Positions 1 through 8,422 of a stretch of DNA of 64,000 nt are shown here, in pieces. Source of the DNA: Allofournierella massiliensis (GTDB lineage: Bacteria > Bacillota > Clostridia > Oscillospirales > Ruminococcaceae); the NCBI RefSeq assembly GCF_021531255.1, contig NZ_JAFBIO010000001.1:1-64000 (forward strand), read 5' to 3'. Made by a program: the position numbers and the translations under genes. The notes below the pieces were generated by a model. The model was not told where the DNA came from, searched no databases, and saw only the letters and a program-made list of their open reading frames with translations. How positions within the stretch are numbered: position 1 is the stretch's first letter; each line of letters begins with the position of its first letter.

Positions 1-615
1 GCCCTGCTGCTGGGGGCGGGCTGCCTGGGGGCAGAGGGGCTGTATTTGGTATGCCTGTGGTGCACCTATACCCTCTCCATGAACACCTCGGAGATGCTGG
101 CGTTGGCCAGCATCCAGCGTTATCACACCACCACCCTGATCTGGCTGGCCGGAGCGGCATTGGTGCTGATCCTGGGCTTTGTGAGTCAAAAGGAGCGGAA
201 AAATACCTGGGTCTGGGGTTTGGCAGCGGCGCTGGCCTTTGCCTGGATGTTCCTGCCGGGGAGGGAAAATCTGCCCACCCTGTACAGCCGGGCACCTTAT
301 CACCGCACCGATACCCAGGGCCCGGTGCTGGAGATGAAAGAGCAGTATGGGCTCACCGAAGGTTCCCGCTATCTCTTTTACACCCGGGGCGGCGGGGTGG
401 ATACCTGGACCCTGCGCTACATTGCCCGGTATGTGCTGAATACCGATACGCTGGATTTCTGGGAATATGAGGACCAGGAATACACCTGGAATGAGTTGTA
501 TAGTTCCTATGACTACATCATCCTCTATTCGCCGGATGAGTATATTGAGGATTTCTTCCGCCAGCAGGGCTTTGACCCGGCTCAAGGGTATGCCCACCTG
601 GTCATTGAAGGTTAA
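1..615 (+). CDS. C-terminal part of a polytopic membrane protein (5' end outside window)
   Basis: The reading frame is open from the first base, so the N-terminus lies outside the window; 204 residues are visible. Three hydrophobic segments fall in roughly the first 100 residues (around 1-22, 55-75 and 82-100). A soluble tail of about 105 residues follows, rich in Tyr, Asp and Glu and ending in a YIILYSPDEYIEDFF motif. Membrane spans followed by an extracytoplasmic C-terminal domain fit large membrane glycosyltransferases and related envelope proteins, but I do not recognise the family. An in-frame TTG at base 46 is not needed as a start because the frame continues upstream. A strong terminator follows directly after the stop. 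Function is not assigned. Confidence 0.6.
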   Translation, partial: ALLLGAGCLGAEGLYLVCLWCTYTLSMNTSEMLALASIQRYHTTTLIWLAGAALVLILGFVSQKERKNTWVWGLAAALAFAWMFLPGRENLPTLYSRAPYHRTDTQGPVLEMKEQYGLTEGSRYLFYTRGGGVDTWTLRYIARYVLNTDTLDFWEYEDQEYTWNELYSSYDYIILYSPDEYIEDFFRQQGFDPAQGYAHLVIEG

Positions 616-616
616 A

Positions 617-655
617 AAGAAAAGCAGACGCGAAAGCTCGCGTCTGCTTTTTTAT
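617..655. terminator. Bidirectional intrinsic terminator
   Basis: A perfect 11-bp stem (AGCAGACGCGA / TCGCGTCTGCT) with a 4-base loop is preceded by an A-rich tract and followed by a T run. It therefore can end both the rightward membrane-protein transcript and the leftward leu operon transcript. Confidence 0.9.
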
Positions 656-673
656 TTACACAGGGGGAGAAAA

Positions 674-1744
674 TCAAAGCTTTGCCAGGATGGCGTCGCC
701 CATCTCCCGGGTGCCCACCAGGGTGCAGCCCTCGCTCATCATATCGGCGGTGCGGATCCCGTCATCCAGTACGGCGTTGACGGCCGCCTCGATCTCGTCA
801 GCCTCAGCGCCCATATCAAAGCTGTAGCGCAGCATCATGGCAGCCGAGAGGATACAGGCGATGGGGTTGATCTTGTTCTGACCCATGATGTCGGGGGCGG
901 AGCCGTGAATGGGTTCGTACAGGCCGCAGGTGGTGGCCCCCAGGGAGGAGGAGGGCACCATGCCGATGCTGCCGGTAATCTCGCTGGCTTCGTCCGAGAG
1001 GATATCGCCGAACATATTTTCGGTGACGATTACGTCGAACTGGCTGGGGTTCTTGCAGATCTGCATGGCGCAGTTGTCTACAAACATCTCGCTGTATTCC
1101 ACCTCGGGGTATTCCTTCTGCAGCCGGTGCATCACCGCCCGCCACAGCCGGCTGGTATCCAGCACATTGGCCTTATCCACGCAGCAGAGCTTTTTGCGCC
1201 GTTTCATGGCGGTCTCAAAGCCGATCCGGCCAATCCGCTCAATCTCATGCTCGGAATAGGGCATGGTGTCGGTGGCAACCTGCTCGCCATTGACCGTATC
1301 GGTGCGATGCTCGCCAAAATAAACGCCGCCGATCAGCTCCCGCACCACGATGAAGTCAATACCCTTGGCTACGATCTCGGGCTTCAGGGGGCTGGCATCC
1401 GCCAGCTGGGGCCAGATCTTGGCCGGGCGGTTGTTGGCATACAGGCCCATGCCGCTGCGCAGCCGTAAAAGGCCCTTTTCGGGGCGCTTGTCGCCGGGCA
1501 TGCCCTCCCACTTGGGGCCGCCGATGGCCCCCAGCAGGACGCTGTCGCTGGCCAGGCACTTATCCAGTTCCGACTGGGGCAGCGGGTCGCCGTATTTGTC
1601 GATGGCGGCACCGCCCATATCCACCTCGGTATAGGTGAAGGTGTGGCCGTGTTTCTGGGCAATCTTATCCAGTACCCGCAGGGCCTGGGTCACGATTTCC
1701 GGGCTGGAACAGTCGCCCCGGATGACCGCAATGTTCTTCTCCAT
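674..1744 (-). CDS. leuB: 3-isopropylmalate dehydrogenase
   Basis: This enzyme oxidatively decarboxylates 3-isopropylmalate to 2-oxoisocaproate with NAD+, the third step of leucine synthesis, in the cytoplasm. The 356-residue length is normal for LeuB. The family signature NMFGDILSDEAS is present near residue 240, with substrate-binding Arg residues in the LRLRSGMGLYANNRP stretch near residue 95. It is the last gene of a leuA-leuC-leuD-leuB operon and starts 12 bp after leuD. A bidirectional terminator lies just after it. Regulation is probably through the T-box leader ahead of leuA. Isocitrate dehydrogenase and tartrate dehydrogenase are paralogues, but the operon fixes the assignment. Confidence 0.96.
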   Translation of the reverse strand: MEKNIAVIRGDCSSPEIVTQALRVLDKIAQKHGHTFTYTEVDMGGAAIDKYGDPLPQSELDKCLASDSVLLGAIGGPKWEGMPGDKRPEKGLLRLRSGMGLYANNRPAKIWPQLADASPLKPEIVAKGIDFIVVRELIGGVYFGEHRTDTVNGEQVATDTMPYSEHEIERIGRIGFETAMKRRKKLCCVDKANVLDTSRLWRAVMHRLQKEYPEVEYSEMFVDNCAMQICKNPSQFDVIVTENMFGDILSDEASEITGSIGMVPSSSLGATTCGLYEPIHGSAPDIMGQNKINPIACILSAAMMLRYSFDMGAEADEIEAAVNAVLDDGIRTADMMSEGCTLVGTREMGDAILAKL

Positions 1745-1756
1745 GCTGCTTGCTCC

Positions 1757-2251
1757 TTACTGCTTGTTCTGCTGTTTGATGCTGTTCATCAGCCCGCCTG
1801 CCGAGATGATCTCCTGGATAAAGGGAGGGAAGGCCTCGGCCTGATAGCTTTCGTTCCGGGTGTGGTTGGTGATGAGGCCGGTGTCAAAATCCACCGAGAC
1901 CTCATCCCCGTCCTGGATCGCCTCGGCCGCCGCCGGGCATTCCAGGATGGGCAGCCCGATGTTGATGGCGTTGCGGTAGAAGATGCGGGCGAAGGTCTTG
2001 GCAATGACGCAGGAAACGCCGCAGGTCTTGATGACCAGGGGGGCGTGTTCCCGGGAAGAGCCGCACCCGAAGTTGAAGCCGGCCACCATGATATCCCCGG
2101 GCCGCACCTTTTTGACGAACTCGGTGTCGATATCCTCCATGCAGTGGGCCGCCAGCTCTTTGGGATCTGAAGTGTTCAGATACCGGGCGGGGATGATCAC
2201 GTCGGTATCCACATTGTCAGGATATTTGTGTACAAAACCTTTTGCATTCAT
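1757..2251 (-). CDS. leuD: 3-isopropylmalate dehydratase small subunit
   Basis: LeuD pairs with LeuC to isomerise 2-isopropylmalate to 3-isopropylmalate. The protein has 164 residues, the short form typical of clostridia and archaea. The swivel-domain motif [10 protein letters not shown] near residue 60 binds substrate, and the N-terminal [14 protein letters not shown] stretch is typical of the family. The gene begins 3 bp after the leuC stop, so the two are probably translationally coupled, giving equal subunit amounts. No abnormality is seen. Confidence 0.96.
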   Translation of the reverse strand: MNAKGFVHKYPDNVDTDVIIPARYLNTSDPKELAAHCMEDIDTEFVKKVRPGDIMVAGFNFGCGSSREHAPLVIKTCGVSCVIAKTFARIFYRNAINIGLPILECPAAAEAIQDGDEVSVDFDTGLITNHTRNESYQAEAFPPFIQEIISAGGLMNSIKQQNKQ

Positions 2252-2254
2252 CGC

Positions 2255-3517
2255 TTACTCTGCCTCCGTGGGGTCGGTGATAAAGCCGGTGAAGGCGCTG
2301 GCTGCCGCCGTGGCGGGGCTGGCCAGATAGATCTCACTCTTCACATGGCCCATGCGGCCCACAAAATTCCGGTTGGTGGTGGAAACGCACCGCTCGCCCT
2401 CGGCCAGGATGCCCATATACCCGCCGCAGCAGGGGCCGCAGGTTGGGGTGCTGACCACACAGCCGGCATCCACAAAGGCTTCCAGCCAGCCCCGGCGGAT
2501 GCATTCCTTGTAAATGGCCTGGGTGGCAGGGATGATGATGGTGCGTACCCCCTTGGCCACATGCCGGCCTTTCAGAATCTCATAGGCGGTCTGCATATCT
2601 TCCAGGCGGCCGTTGGTACAGCTGCCAATCACCACCTGATCGATGGGGATCTCCTTGCCCTCCCGGGCAGGATGGGTATTTTCAGGCAGATGGGGCCAGG
2701 CCACCTGGGGCTCCAGGGCGGAGAGATCAATGGTAATGGTCTGCTCATATTCCGCGTCCGGGTCGGCGGCGTATACCGTCCAGGGCCGGCGGCTGCGGCC
2801 GGTCAGGTAGGCGATGGTGGTCTCATCCACCGGGAAGATACCGTTTTTGGCCCCCGCCTCAATGGCCATATTGCAGATGCAGAGCCGGTCGTCCATGGAA
2901 AGGGCGGCCACCCCTTCGCCCTGGAATTCCAGGCTCTTGTAGAGGGCGCCGTCCACACCGATCTGGCCGATCAGGTAAAGGATCACGTCCTTGCCCGAGA
3001 CCCGGGGCCGAAGCTTGCCTTTCAGTTCCACCCGGATGGCAGCGGGCACCTTGAACCAGGTATATCCCACTGCCATGCCGGCGGCCATATCGGTGCTGCC
3101 CACCCCGGTGCTGAAAGCGCCCAGGGCACCGTAGGTGCAGGTGTGGCTGTCGGCACCGATTACACAGTCACCGGCGGTAACGATGCCTTTTTCGGGCAGA
3201 AGGGCATGTTCAATGCCCATATCTCCCACATCAAAGAAGTTTTCAATGCCAAATTCCCGGGCAAAATCCCGGCATTTCTTACTCTGCTGGGCCGCTTTGA
3301 TGTCCTTGTTGGGGGTAAAGTGGTCCAGCACCAGGTTTACCCGGCTCTTATCGAATACATGGTCAAAGCCCTGAGCCCGGAATACATCCACCGCCACTGC
3401 GCCGGTGATGTCGTTGCCCAGCACCTGGTCCAGCCGGGCGCTGATGAGCTGGCCCGCCTTGACGGAATCCAGCCCGGCGTGGGCGGCCAGGATCTTCTGC
3501 GTCATGGTCATTCCCAT
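2255..3517 (-). CDS. leuC: 3-isopropylmalate dehydratase large subunit
   Basis: This aconitase-type subunit carries the [4Fe-4S] cluster and, with LeuD, isomerises isopropylmalate. It has 420 residues, as expected for the bacterial/archaeal short LeuC class. The cluster cysteines are visible in [11 protein letters not shown] and [10 protein letters not shown], and [13 protein letters not shown] matches the aconitase core. A good Shine-Dalgarno sequence (AGGAGA) lies ahead of the ATG. The gene lies between leuA and leuD in the same operon. Homoaconitase or citraconate/methylmalate isomerases are alternatives by sequence alone, but the neighbours make leucine synthesis by far the likeliest role. 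Confidence 0.96.
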   Translation of the reverse strand: MGMTMTQKILAAHAGLDSVKAGQLISARLDQVLGNDITGAVAVDVFRAQGFDHVFDKSRVNLVLDHFTPNKDIKAAQQSKKCRDFAREFGIENFFDVGDMGIEHALLPEKGIVTAGDCVIGADSHTCTYGALGAFSTGVGSTDMAAGMAVGYTWFKVPAAIRVELKGKLRPRVSGKDVILYLIGQIGVDGALYKSLEFQGEGVAALSMDDRLCICNMAIEAGAKNGIFPVDETTIAYLTGRSRRPWTVYAADPDAEYEQTITIDLSALEPQVAWPHLPENTHPAREGKEIPIDQVVIGSCTNGRLEDMQTAYEILKGRHVAKGVRTIIIPATQAIYKECIRRGWLEAFVDAGCVVSTPTCGPCCGGYMGILAEGERCVSTTNRNFVGRMGHVKSEIYLASPATAAASAFTGFITDPTEAE

Positions 3518-3545
3518 GGAAATCTCTCCTTTATATTTGGTATCC

Positions 3546-5198
3546 TCAGCGGTTGTTCACGGCGCTGAGCAGGGCCTTCATGCCGGCGGTCATGATATCG
3601 GTGTCGGTGCCGGCGCCCCAGGTCATGGAACCGTCGCTCCACTGCAGCCCCACATAGGAGACCGCGCGGCTGGTGGAACCCTGATCCAGGCTGTGCTCGG
3701 AGTAATGCTCAATGGAGAACTCCAGCCCGGTAGCGCTCTTGATGGCGTTGCTCACCGCGTCCAGACGGCCGTTGCCCATGCTGCTGATCTCCTGGGTCTC
3801 GCCCTTGATATCCAGGGTAAGCACCGCAAAGATACCCTTTTTCTGTACATAGTGGGCGTCCAGAATGTTGAGGGGGCTGGTCTTGTTCAGGTACTGATCC
3901 TGGAATACCTGGTAAACTTCCTCCGGGCTCAGCTCCTTATGGGCATGGTCGGATACGCCCTTAACCGCATAGCCGAAATGTTCCCGCATCTTGGCGGGCA
4001 GATTGAAGCCGTAGCTCTGCTCCAGCAGATAGCCGATGCCGCCCTTGCCGCTCTGGCTGTTGATCCGGATCACGTCAGCATCGTAGGTGCGGCCGATATC
4101 CTGGGGATCCACCGGAATATAGGGAACATTCCACTGGTGGAGGCCATGTTCCTTGCGCCAGTTCATGCCCTTGGCGATGGCGTCCTGATGGCTGCCGGAG
4201 AAGGCGGCAAACACCAGAGAACCGGAATAGGGGCTGCGCTCGTATACATGCATCCGGGTGTTGCGCTCGTAGGTTTCCACCAGCTCGGGCATGTTGTGGA
4301 AGTCCAGCTTGGGGTCTACCCCGTGGGAATACATGTTCATGGCCAGGGTGATGATATCCACGTTGCCGGTGCGCTCGCCGTTGCCGAAGAGAGTGCCCTC
4401 CACCCGCTGGGCGCCGGCCAGCAGGGCCAACTCGGTATCGGCCACGCCGCAGCCCCGGTCATTGTGGGGATGGATGGAGAGAATCACGCTGTCCCGGTAT
4501 TTCAGGTTGTCGCTGCACCACTCGATCTGGTTGGCGTATACATGGCTCATGCTCATGGAAACGGTGACCGGCAGGTTGATGATCATGGGTTTATCCGGGG
4601 TGGGATGGATCACATCCAGAACCGCGTTGCATACCTCCACGGCGTACTCCGGTTCGGTGCCGGTGAAGCTTTCGGGGCTGTATTCAAAACGGAAATTGCC
4701 CTCATATTCCTCGGCCAGCTTTTTCACCAGCTTGGCGCCTTCCACGGCGATCTCCTTGATCTCTTCCTTGCTCTTTTTGAACACCTGCTCCCGCTGGGCC
4801 ACGCTGGTGGAGTTGTAGAAGTGGATCACTGCGCTGGGGGCGCCCTTCACCGCCTCAAAGGTCTTGCGGATGATGTGTTCCCGGCACTGGGTCAGCACCT
4901 GAACGGTCACATCCTGGGGGATCATATCCTGTTCAATGATGGTGCGGAGAAATTCATACTCGGTCTCGCTGGCGGCGGGGAAGCCCACCTCAATCTCCTT
5001 GAAGCCTACCTTCAGGAGCATCTTGTAGAAATCCAGCTTTTCTGAAAGGCTCATGGGGATGATGAGAGCCTGGTTGCCGTCCCGCAGGTCTACGCTGCAC
5101 CACTGGGGGGGCTGCTCGATATGATCTTTATGTACCCAGCGGTACTCATGCTTGGGGGGATTGTAGTAGTTGATCTGGTACTTGGTTGCGTCCATCAT
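3546..5198 (-). CDS. leuA: 2-isopropylmalate synthase
   Basis: LeuA condenses acetyl-CoA with 2-oxoisovalerate, the committed step to leucine. The protein has 550 residues and belongs to the longer IPMS class. The N-terminal TIM barrel contains [10 protein letters not shown] and the metal-binding HPHNDRGCG. The C-terminal allosteric domain, roughly from residue 420, carries the leucine feedback site. An in-frame upstream ATG would add 28 residues, but the start used here is preceded at good spacing by AGGAGG, and the extra N-terminus overlaps the leader region. It is the first gene of leuACDB. A T-box leader and a consensus promoter lie upstream, so charging of tRNA-Leu probably controls the whole operon. 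Confidence 0.96.
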   Translation of the reverse strand: MMDATKYQINYYNPPKHEYRWVHKDHIEQPPQWCSVDLRDGNQALIIPMSLSEKLDFYKMLLKVGFKEIEVGFPAASETEYEFLRTIIEQDMIPQDVTVQVLTQCREHIIRKTFEAVKGAPSAVIHFYNSTSVAQREQVFKKSKEEIKEIAVEGAKLVKKLAEEYEGNFRFEYSPESFTGTEPEYAVEVCNAVLDVIHPTPDKPMIINLPVTVSMSMSHVYANQIEWCSDNLKYRDSVILSIHPHNDRGCGVADTELALLAGAQRVEGTLFGNGERTGNVDIITLAMNMYSHGVDPKLDFHNMPELVETYERNTRMHVYERSPYSGSLVFAAFSGSHQDAIAKGMNWRKEHGLHQWNVPYIPVDPQDIGRTYDADVIRINSQSGKGGIGYLLEQSYGFNLPAKMREHFGYAVKGVSDHAHKELSPEEVYQVFQDQYLNKTSPLNILDAHYVQKKGIFAVLTLDIKGETQEISSMGNGRLDAVSNAIKSATGLEFSIEHYSEHSLDQGSTSRAVSYVGLQWSDGSMTWGAGTDTDIMTAGMKALLSAVNNR

Positions 5199-5283
5199 GG
5201 TAAAAGCCTCCTGTTTTTGATTGCGGGGCCGCCGGAGCGGCCGGTGAAAAGGGCGGGGGGAACTTCCCGGCGAGGAACGCAAA

Positions 5284-5580
5284 AAAGCCCTCGTCTTCCC
5301 GGGGAAACCCCAGAGAGACGAGGGCCAGAATCAAAATCAGGCGCCCGCGGTACCACTCTCATTGCCACAAACTGTGGCCGCTCATTATGATCGGCATTGC
5401 TGCGAATCACGCCCCATGATAACGGCGGGGAACCCGGCATTGCCTACTTTCCAAAGATTTGGGCTATGCAGCTCGAGGGCCAGTATACAAAAGCCACGGC
5501 TCTGCCTTGCACCAACCGGCAGTTCTCTGTGCGCGCGTGCGTCTTTTGCTTTTTCCCTGTCAACGCATTTGGTTTTTGAA
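5284..5580 (-). promoter_or_regulatory. T-box riboswitch leader (probably leucine) with terminator/antiterminator
   Basis: Read on the minus strand, the leader contains the T-box core GAGTGGTACCGCGGG (at about 5346-5360). It is followed by a strong terminator hairpin, GCCCTCGTCTC paired with GACGAGGGC and then TTTTTT (about 5284-5327). The upstream 200 bases are GC-rich and can form Stem I. A CTC triplet at 5475-5477 is a candidate leucine specifier; I cannot prove this without folding. T-boxes sense uncharged tRNA: binding stabilises the antiterminator and lets leuACDB be transcribed. The T-box call is firm; leucine specificity rests on the downstream genes. Confidence 0.92.
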
Positions 5581-5587
5581 TGAGTCT

Positions 5588-5616
5588 ATTGTATCGGATA
5601 CTCTCCGCCTTGTCAA
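5588..5616 (-). promoter_or_regulatory. Sigma-A promoter of the T-box leader and leuACDB
   Basis: On the minus strand a perfect TTGACA -35 box (5611-5616) is separated by 17 bp from TACAAT (5588-5593). Transcription would begin just before the T-box leader. Confidence 0.88.
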
Positions 5617-5670
5617 GGGCGGTGAGGGCAAAAAATTTCCGGGGCGGCGGCAGCAGAAAGAAAATATGCT

Positions 5671-5883
5671 TTAAGAATCCTCTTCCGGAAAAGATTCTTC
5701 CGGCTCAAGATCGGCGCTTTTAGGCGCTTTTTTGCGCCTGCGCACCGCTTCGGTGAGCAGGTATTCGATCTGGCCGTTTACGCTGCGGAAATCCTCCTCC
5801 GCCCAGCGGGCAATGGCCTCATACAGAGAAGGGGAGAGACGCAGCGGCACCTGCTTTTTTGCCTTGTCCTTTTCAGAAGCCAT
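5671..5883 (-). CDS. Small ribbon-helix-helix (Arc-type) protein
   Basis: The protein has 70 residues. The segment [20 protein letters not shown] followed by [18 protein letters not shown] is the beta-strand, helix, helix layout of Arc/MetJ-type DNA-binding proteins. The C-terminus is a short basic then acidic tail. It begins 16 bp after the SPFH-domain gene and is almost certainly cotranscribed with it. A perfect inverted repeat lies in the promoter of that gene, so this protein could repress its own operon; that is inference. RHH proteins fused to or paired with membrane proteins are also seen as small accessory factors, so a non-regulatory role is possible. Confidence 0.75.
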   Translation of the reverse strand: MASEKDKAKKQVPLRLSPSLYEAIARWAEEDFRSVNGQIEYLLTEAVRRRKKAPKSADLEPEESFPEEDS

Positions 5884-5899
5884 CTGCTGCCCCTTCCTT

Positions 5900-6934
5900 T
5901 TATCCGTAGATGGAGCCGGAGTTTACCACCGGCTGCGCGTCCTTGTTGCTGCAGAGCACCACCATCAGGTTGGACACCATCTGGGCCCGGCGCTCTTCGT
6001 CCAGTTCTACCACCTGGTCGGCCGAGAGTTTTTCCAGGGCCATGCTTACCATGCCCACGGCGCCCTCTACGATCATCTTGCGGGCGTCGATGATGGCCGA
6101 AGCCTGCTGGCGCTGCAGCATGGCGGCGGCAATTTCGGGGGCGTAGGCAAGGTGGGTGATTCGGGCTTCCAGCACTTCCAGGCCGGCTTCCGTCACCCGG
6201 TTCTGGATCTCCTGGCGCAGGCTTTCACTGATCTCCTGGGCCGAGCCACGCAGGGTCTTTTCTTCACCCTCTTCGGCCAGATCGTAGGGGTAGAGCCGCA
6301 CAATATTCCGCAGGGCGGAATCGCACTGAATGGAGAGGAATTCCAGGTAATTGTCCACCCCGAACACTGCCTTGGCGGTGTTTTCCACCCGCCAGATCAC
6401 CGCAATGCCGATGATGATGGGGTTGCCCAGCAGGTCGTTGATCTTCTGCTTTTCATTGTTGAGGGTCATGGTTTTCAGGCTGATCTTCTTGCTCATCCGG
6501 GTGCTGCGCACCACGGTGCGGCCCTTGGCGGCTGCCTCAGTCTCGGCCTGACCTAGGGAGAGATTCACGGTTTCGGCGGCGGGGTTCACGGCCTGGCACA
6601 GGGGATTGACAAAATAGATGCCCTCCCGGCGCAGGGTGCCGATGTACTGGCCGAACAGGGTGAGAACCAGGGCCTCGTTGGGCTTGAGGATCTTGATGCC
6701 CAGCAGGATGAACCAGCTGCCGATGCACAGATACAGTGCCCCAGCCACGATGAGCAGTACACCCAGATAAACCAGGAAAATGGAGCCGCTGCCGGAGAGC
6801 GGGGCCCCCAGAATGATCAGAAAAATGCTGGCAATGCAGAGGACGAGATCCAGAAACAGCACGGACAGGCCGTTTATGGCACGGAGCTCCTTTTCCTCAT
6901 ACTGAGCCGGGGCGGCGATTCTTTCGGCAGACAT
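5900..6934 (-). CDS. SPFH / band-7 domain membrane protein
   Basis: The protein has 344 residues. Two hydrophobic segments lie near residues 27-55 and 58-85, followed by an SPFH domain starting near [18 protein letters not shown] (residue 88). A helical, Ala/Glu-rich C-terminal part, residues 240-320, contains [22 protein letters not shown], typical of stomatin/flotillin-like proteins that build oligomeric membrane scaffolds. SPFH proteins organise membrane microdomains and often bind proteases, but no protease partner is adjacent; the only cotranscribed gene is the RHH protein. A promoter with a palindrome overlapping the start region lies upstream. Its exact cellular role cannot be read from sequence. 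Confidence 0.85.
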   Translation of the reverse strand: MSAERIAAPAQYEEKELRAINGLSVLFLDLVLCIASIFLIILGAPLSGSGSIFLVYLGVLLIVAGALYLCIGSWFILLGIKILKPNEALVLTLFGQYIGTLRREGIYFVNPLCQAVNPAAETVNLSLGQAETEAAAKGRTVVRSTRMSKKISLKTMTLNNEKQKINDLLGNPIIIGIAVIWRVENTAKAVFGVDNYLEFLSIQCDSALRNIVRLYPYDLAEEGEEKTLRGSAQEISESLRQEIQNRVTEAGLEVLEARITHLAYAPEIAAAMLQRQQASAIIDARKMIVEGAVGMVSMALEKLSADQVVELDEERRAQMVSNLMVVLCSNKDAQPVVNSGSIYG

Positions 6935-6957
6935 ATGTATCCTCCTTTTTTGAATGT

Positions 6958-7008
6958 ATGATATCTATTCGATATCATAATGTTATCATTCTGGCGGCAG
7001 GCTGTCAA
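6958..7008 (-). promoter_or_regulatory. Promoter and palindromic operator ahead of the SPFH-RHH operon
   Basis: On the minus strand TTGACA (7003-7008) is followed after 17 bp by TAACAT (6980-6985). Directly downstream lies a perfect 8-5-8 inverted repeat, ATGATATC-N5-GATATCAT (6958-6978), where a bound repressor would block initiation. The RHH protein encoded in the operon is a candidate ligand. Confidence 0.6.
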
Positions 7009-7037
7009 GAGGCCGGGCAGAAAAAATACAAAAACAG

Positions 7038-7119
7038 TTGACAGAAAGAGGAGTGGGATGGTATAGTACAAGCGTACTAATTGAAATAATACAGTTCAAA
7101 CGAACAGTACGATTCGTAC
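7038..7119 (+). promoter_or_regulatory. Promoter with three inverted repeats ahead of the GntR/ABC operon
   Basis: TTGACA (7038-7043) and TATAGT (7062-7067) are 18 bp apart. Three inverted repeats follow: TAGTAC-N4-GTACTA (7064-7079, overlapping the -10), GTTC-N4-GAAC (7094-7105) and GTACGATTCGTAC (7107-7119). Their position suits autorepression by the GntR protein just downstream. Confidence 0.65.
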
Positions 7120-7154
7120 ACTCCTTTAAAACCAAGCGCAAGGGGGCAAGATCG

Positions 7155-7529
7155 TTGATTACCCTGGATTATCAAAGCAAGGACCCCATTTATCTCCAGA
7201 TCAAGAATCGCATTGCGGAACTGGTGATGCTGGGGGTATACCCGCCCGGCACCCAGCTGCCCAGCGTCCGCAGCCTGGCGGGGGAACTGGGCATCAACCC
7301 CAATACCATTCAGAAAGCTTATCAGGAACTGGAAACAGCGGGCATCACCTGCTCGGTATCCGGCAAGGGAAGCTTTGTGGCCGGTGAGGGGGGCGCCCGG
7401 GATATCCTGAAAGGCAGAGCGGAAACAAAGCTGCGGGAAGCCCTGCGGCAGGCCCGGCTGGCAGGCATCCGGAAGGAGCAGGCGGCCCAGTGGGTGGAGC
7501 AGGAGTATGAAGGAGGAGGAAAGCCATGA
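7155..7529 (+). CDS. GntR-family regulator, YtrA type
   Basis: The frame is open upstream, but the family begins with the ITLDYQSKDPIYLQIKNRI segment, so the TTG start with a G-rich Shine-Dalgarno 8 bp upstream is chosen; this gives 124 residues, the usual YtrA length. The winged helix includes LPSVRSLAGELGINPNTIQ, and the short C-terminal helical tail is used for dimerisation. YtrA-type regulators normally repress ABC exporter operons that sit downstream, exactly as here: its stop overlaps the ATP-binding gene by ATGA. Several palindromes in the promoter are likely binding sites. The effector is unknown; cell-wall-active compounds are typical for the family. Confidence 0.9.
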   Translation: MITLDYQSKDPIYLQIKNRIAELVMLGVYPPGTQLPSVRSLAGELGINPNTIQKAYQELETAGITCSVSGKGSFVAGEGGARDILKGRAETKLREALRQARLAGIRKEQAAQWVEQEYEGGGKP

Positions 7530-8422
7530 TCACCATCCAACAGCTTACCAAAAAATTCGGGAATTTTACGGCATTGGACGGCCTTTCGCTGGACATCCGT
7601 TCCGGCTGCATCTACGGGATCGTGGGCCCCAACGGAAGCGGCAAATCCACCCTGCTCCGGCTGATTGCGGGGGTGTACCGGGCTGACGGCGGCCAGGTCC
7701 TGGTGGACGGAGAGCCCGCCTGGGAAAATGTGGCCAAGAAGGACCAGGTATTTTACCTGTCTGATGACCTGTATTTCCCGCCCAAATGCACGGTGGATGA
7801 ATTGCTGAACTTTTATAAGGGGATGTATTCCGGATTTTCGGAAGAGCTCTGTGCCCAGCTTAAAGCGACCTTCCCCCTGGATACCAGCAAGCGGCTGAAT
7901 ACCTTTTCCAAGGGCATGCGCCGCCAGGCGGCGCTGATGGCGGCTTTCAGCTGCTGCCCCCGGTATCTTTTGCTGGATGAGGCCTTTGATGGGCTGGACC
8001 CGGTGATCCGTCTCTTGGTCAAAAAGCTGATGGCCCAGCAGATTGCCGACCGGCAGATGACGGTGGTGATCACCAGCCACAATCTGCGGGAGCTGGAAGA
8101 CCTGTGTGACCATATCGGGCTGCTGCATAAAGGCAGCGTCCTGTTTGAAAAAGAGATCGACAGCCTCAAGCTGGGGCTGTGCAAGATCCAGGCGGTGTTC
8201 ACCCACCCGGTGGATTGGCAGGCCAGCGGACTGGATCTTCTGCAGGTACACCAGAAGGGCAGTATGGTCAGCTTGCTGGTGCGGGGCGACGGGGAAAAAG
8301 CGCTGGAAATCGTTCAGAACTTCCAGCCGGAATTTGCCGAAGCGCTGCCTTTGACCCTGGAAGAAATCTTTATTGGAGAAATGGAGGCTGTGGGCTATGA
8401 CTACAACAACATCCTGCAATAA
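7526..8422 (+). CDS. ABC transporter ATP-binding protein
   Basis: This 298-residue protein is the ATPase of an exporter-type ABC transporter. Walker A is GPNGSGKST (residues 34-42), the signature region is FSKGMRRQ near residue 131, Walker B is LLLDEAFDGLDP near residue 153, and the switch His follows in ITSHNLRELED. It overlaps the regulator by 4 bp and the permease gene by about 26 bp, so the three genes form one translationally coupled operon. The substrate is not evident; YtrA-controlled exporters often deal with antimicrobial peptides or lipid-linked compounds. Confidence 0.93.
   Translation: MITIQQLTKKFGNFTALDGLSLDIRSGCIYGIVGPNGSGKSTLLRLIAGVYRADGGQVLVDGEPAWENVAKKDQVFYLSDDLYFPPKCTVDELLNFYKGMYSGFSEELCAQLKATFPLDTSKRLNTFSKGMRRQAALMAAFSCCPRYLLLDEAFDGLDPVIRLLVKKLMAQQIADRQMTVVITSHNLRELEDLCDHIGLLHKGSVLFEKEIDSLKLGLCKIQAVFTHPVDWQASGLDLLQVHQKGSMVSLLVRGDGEKALEIVQNFQPEFAEALPLTLEEIFIGEMEAVGYDYNNILQ

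Noticed and set aside
467-1468. Long plus-strand open frame (333 codons) opposite leuB
   Set aside because: It is a mirror frame of leuB in GC-rich DNA, with no ribosome site or family feature; similar long frames lie opposite leuC, leuA, the SPFH gene and the epimerase.
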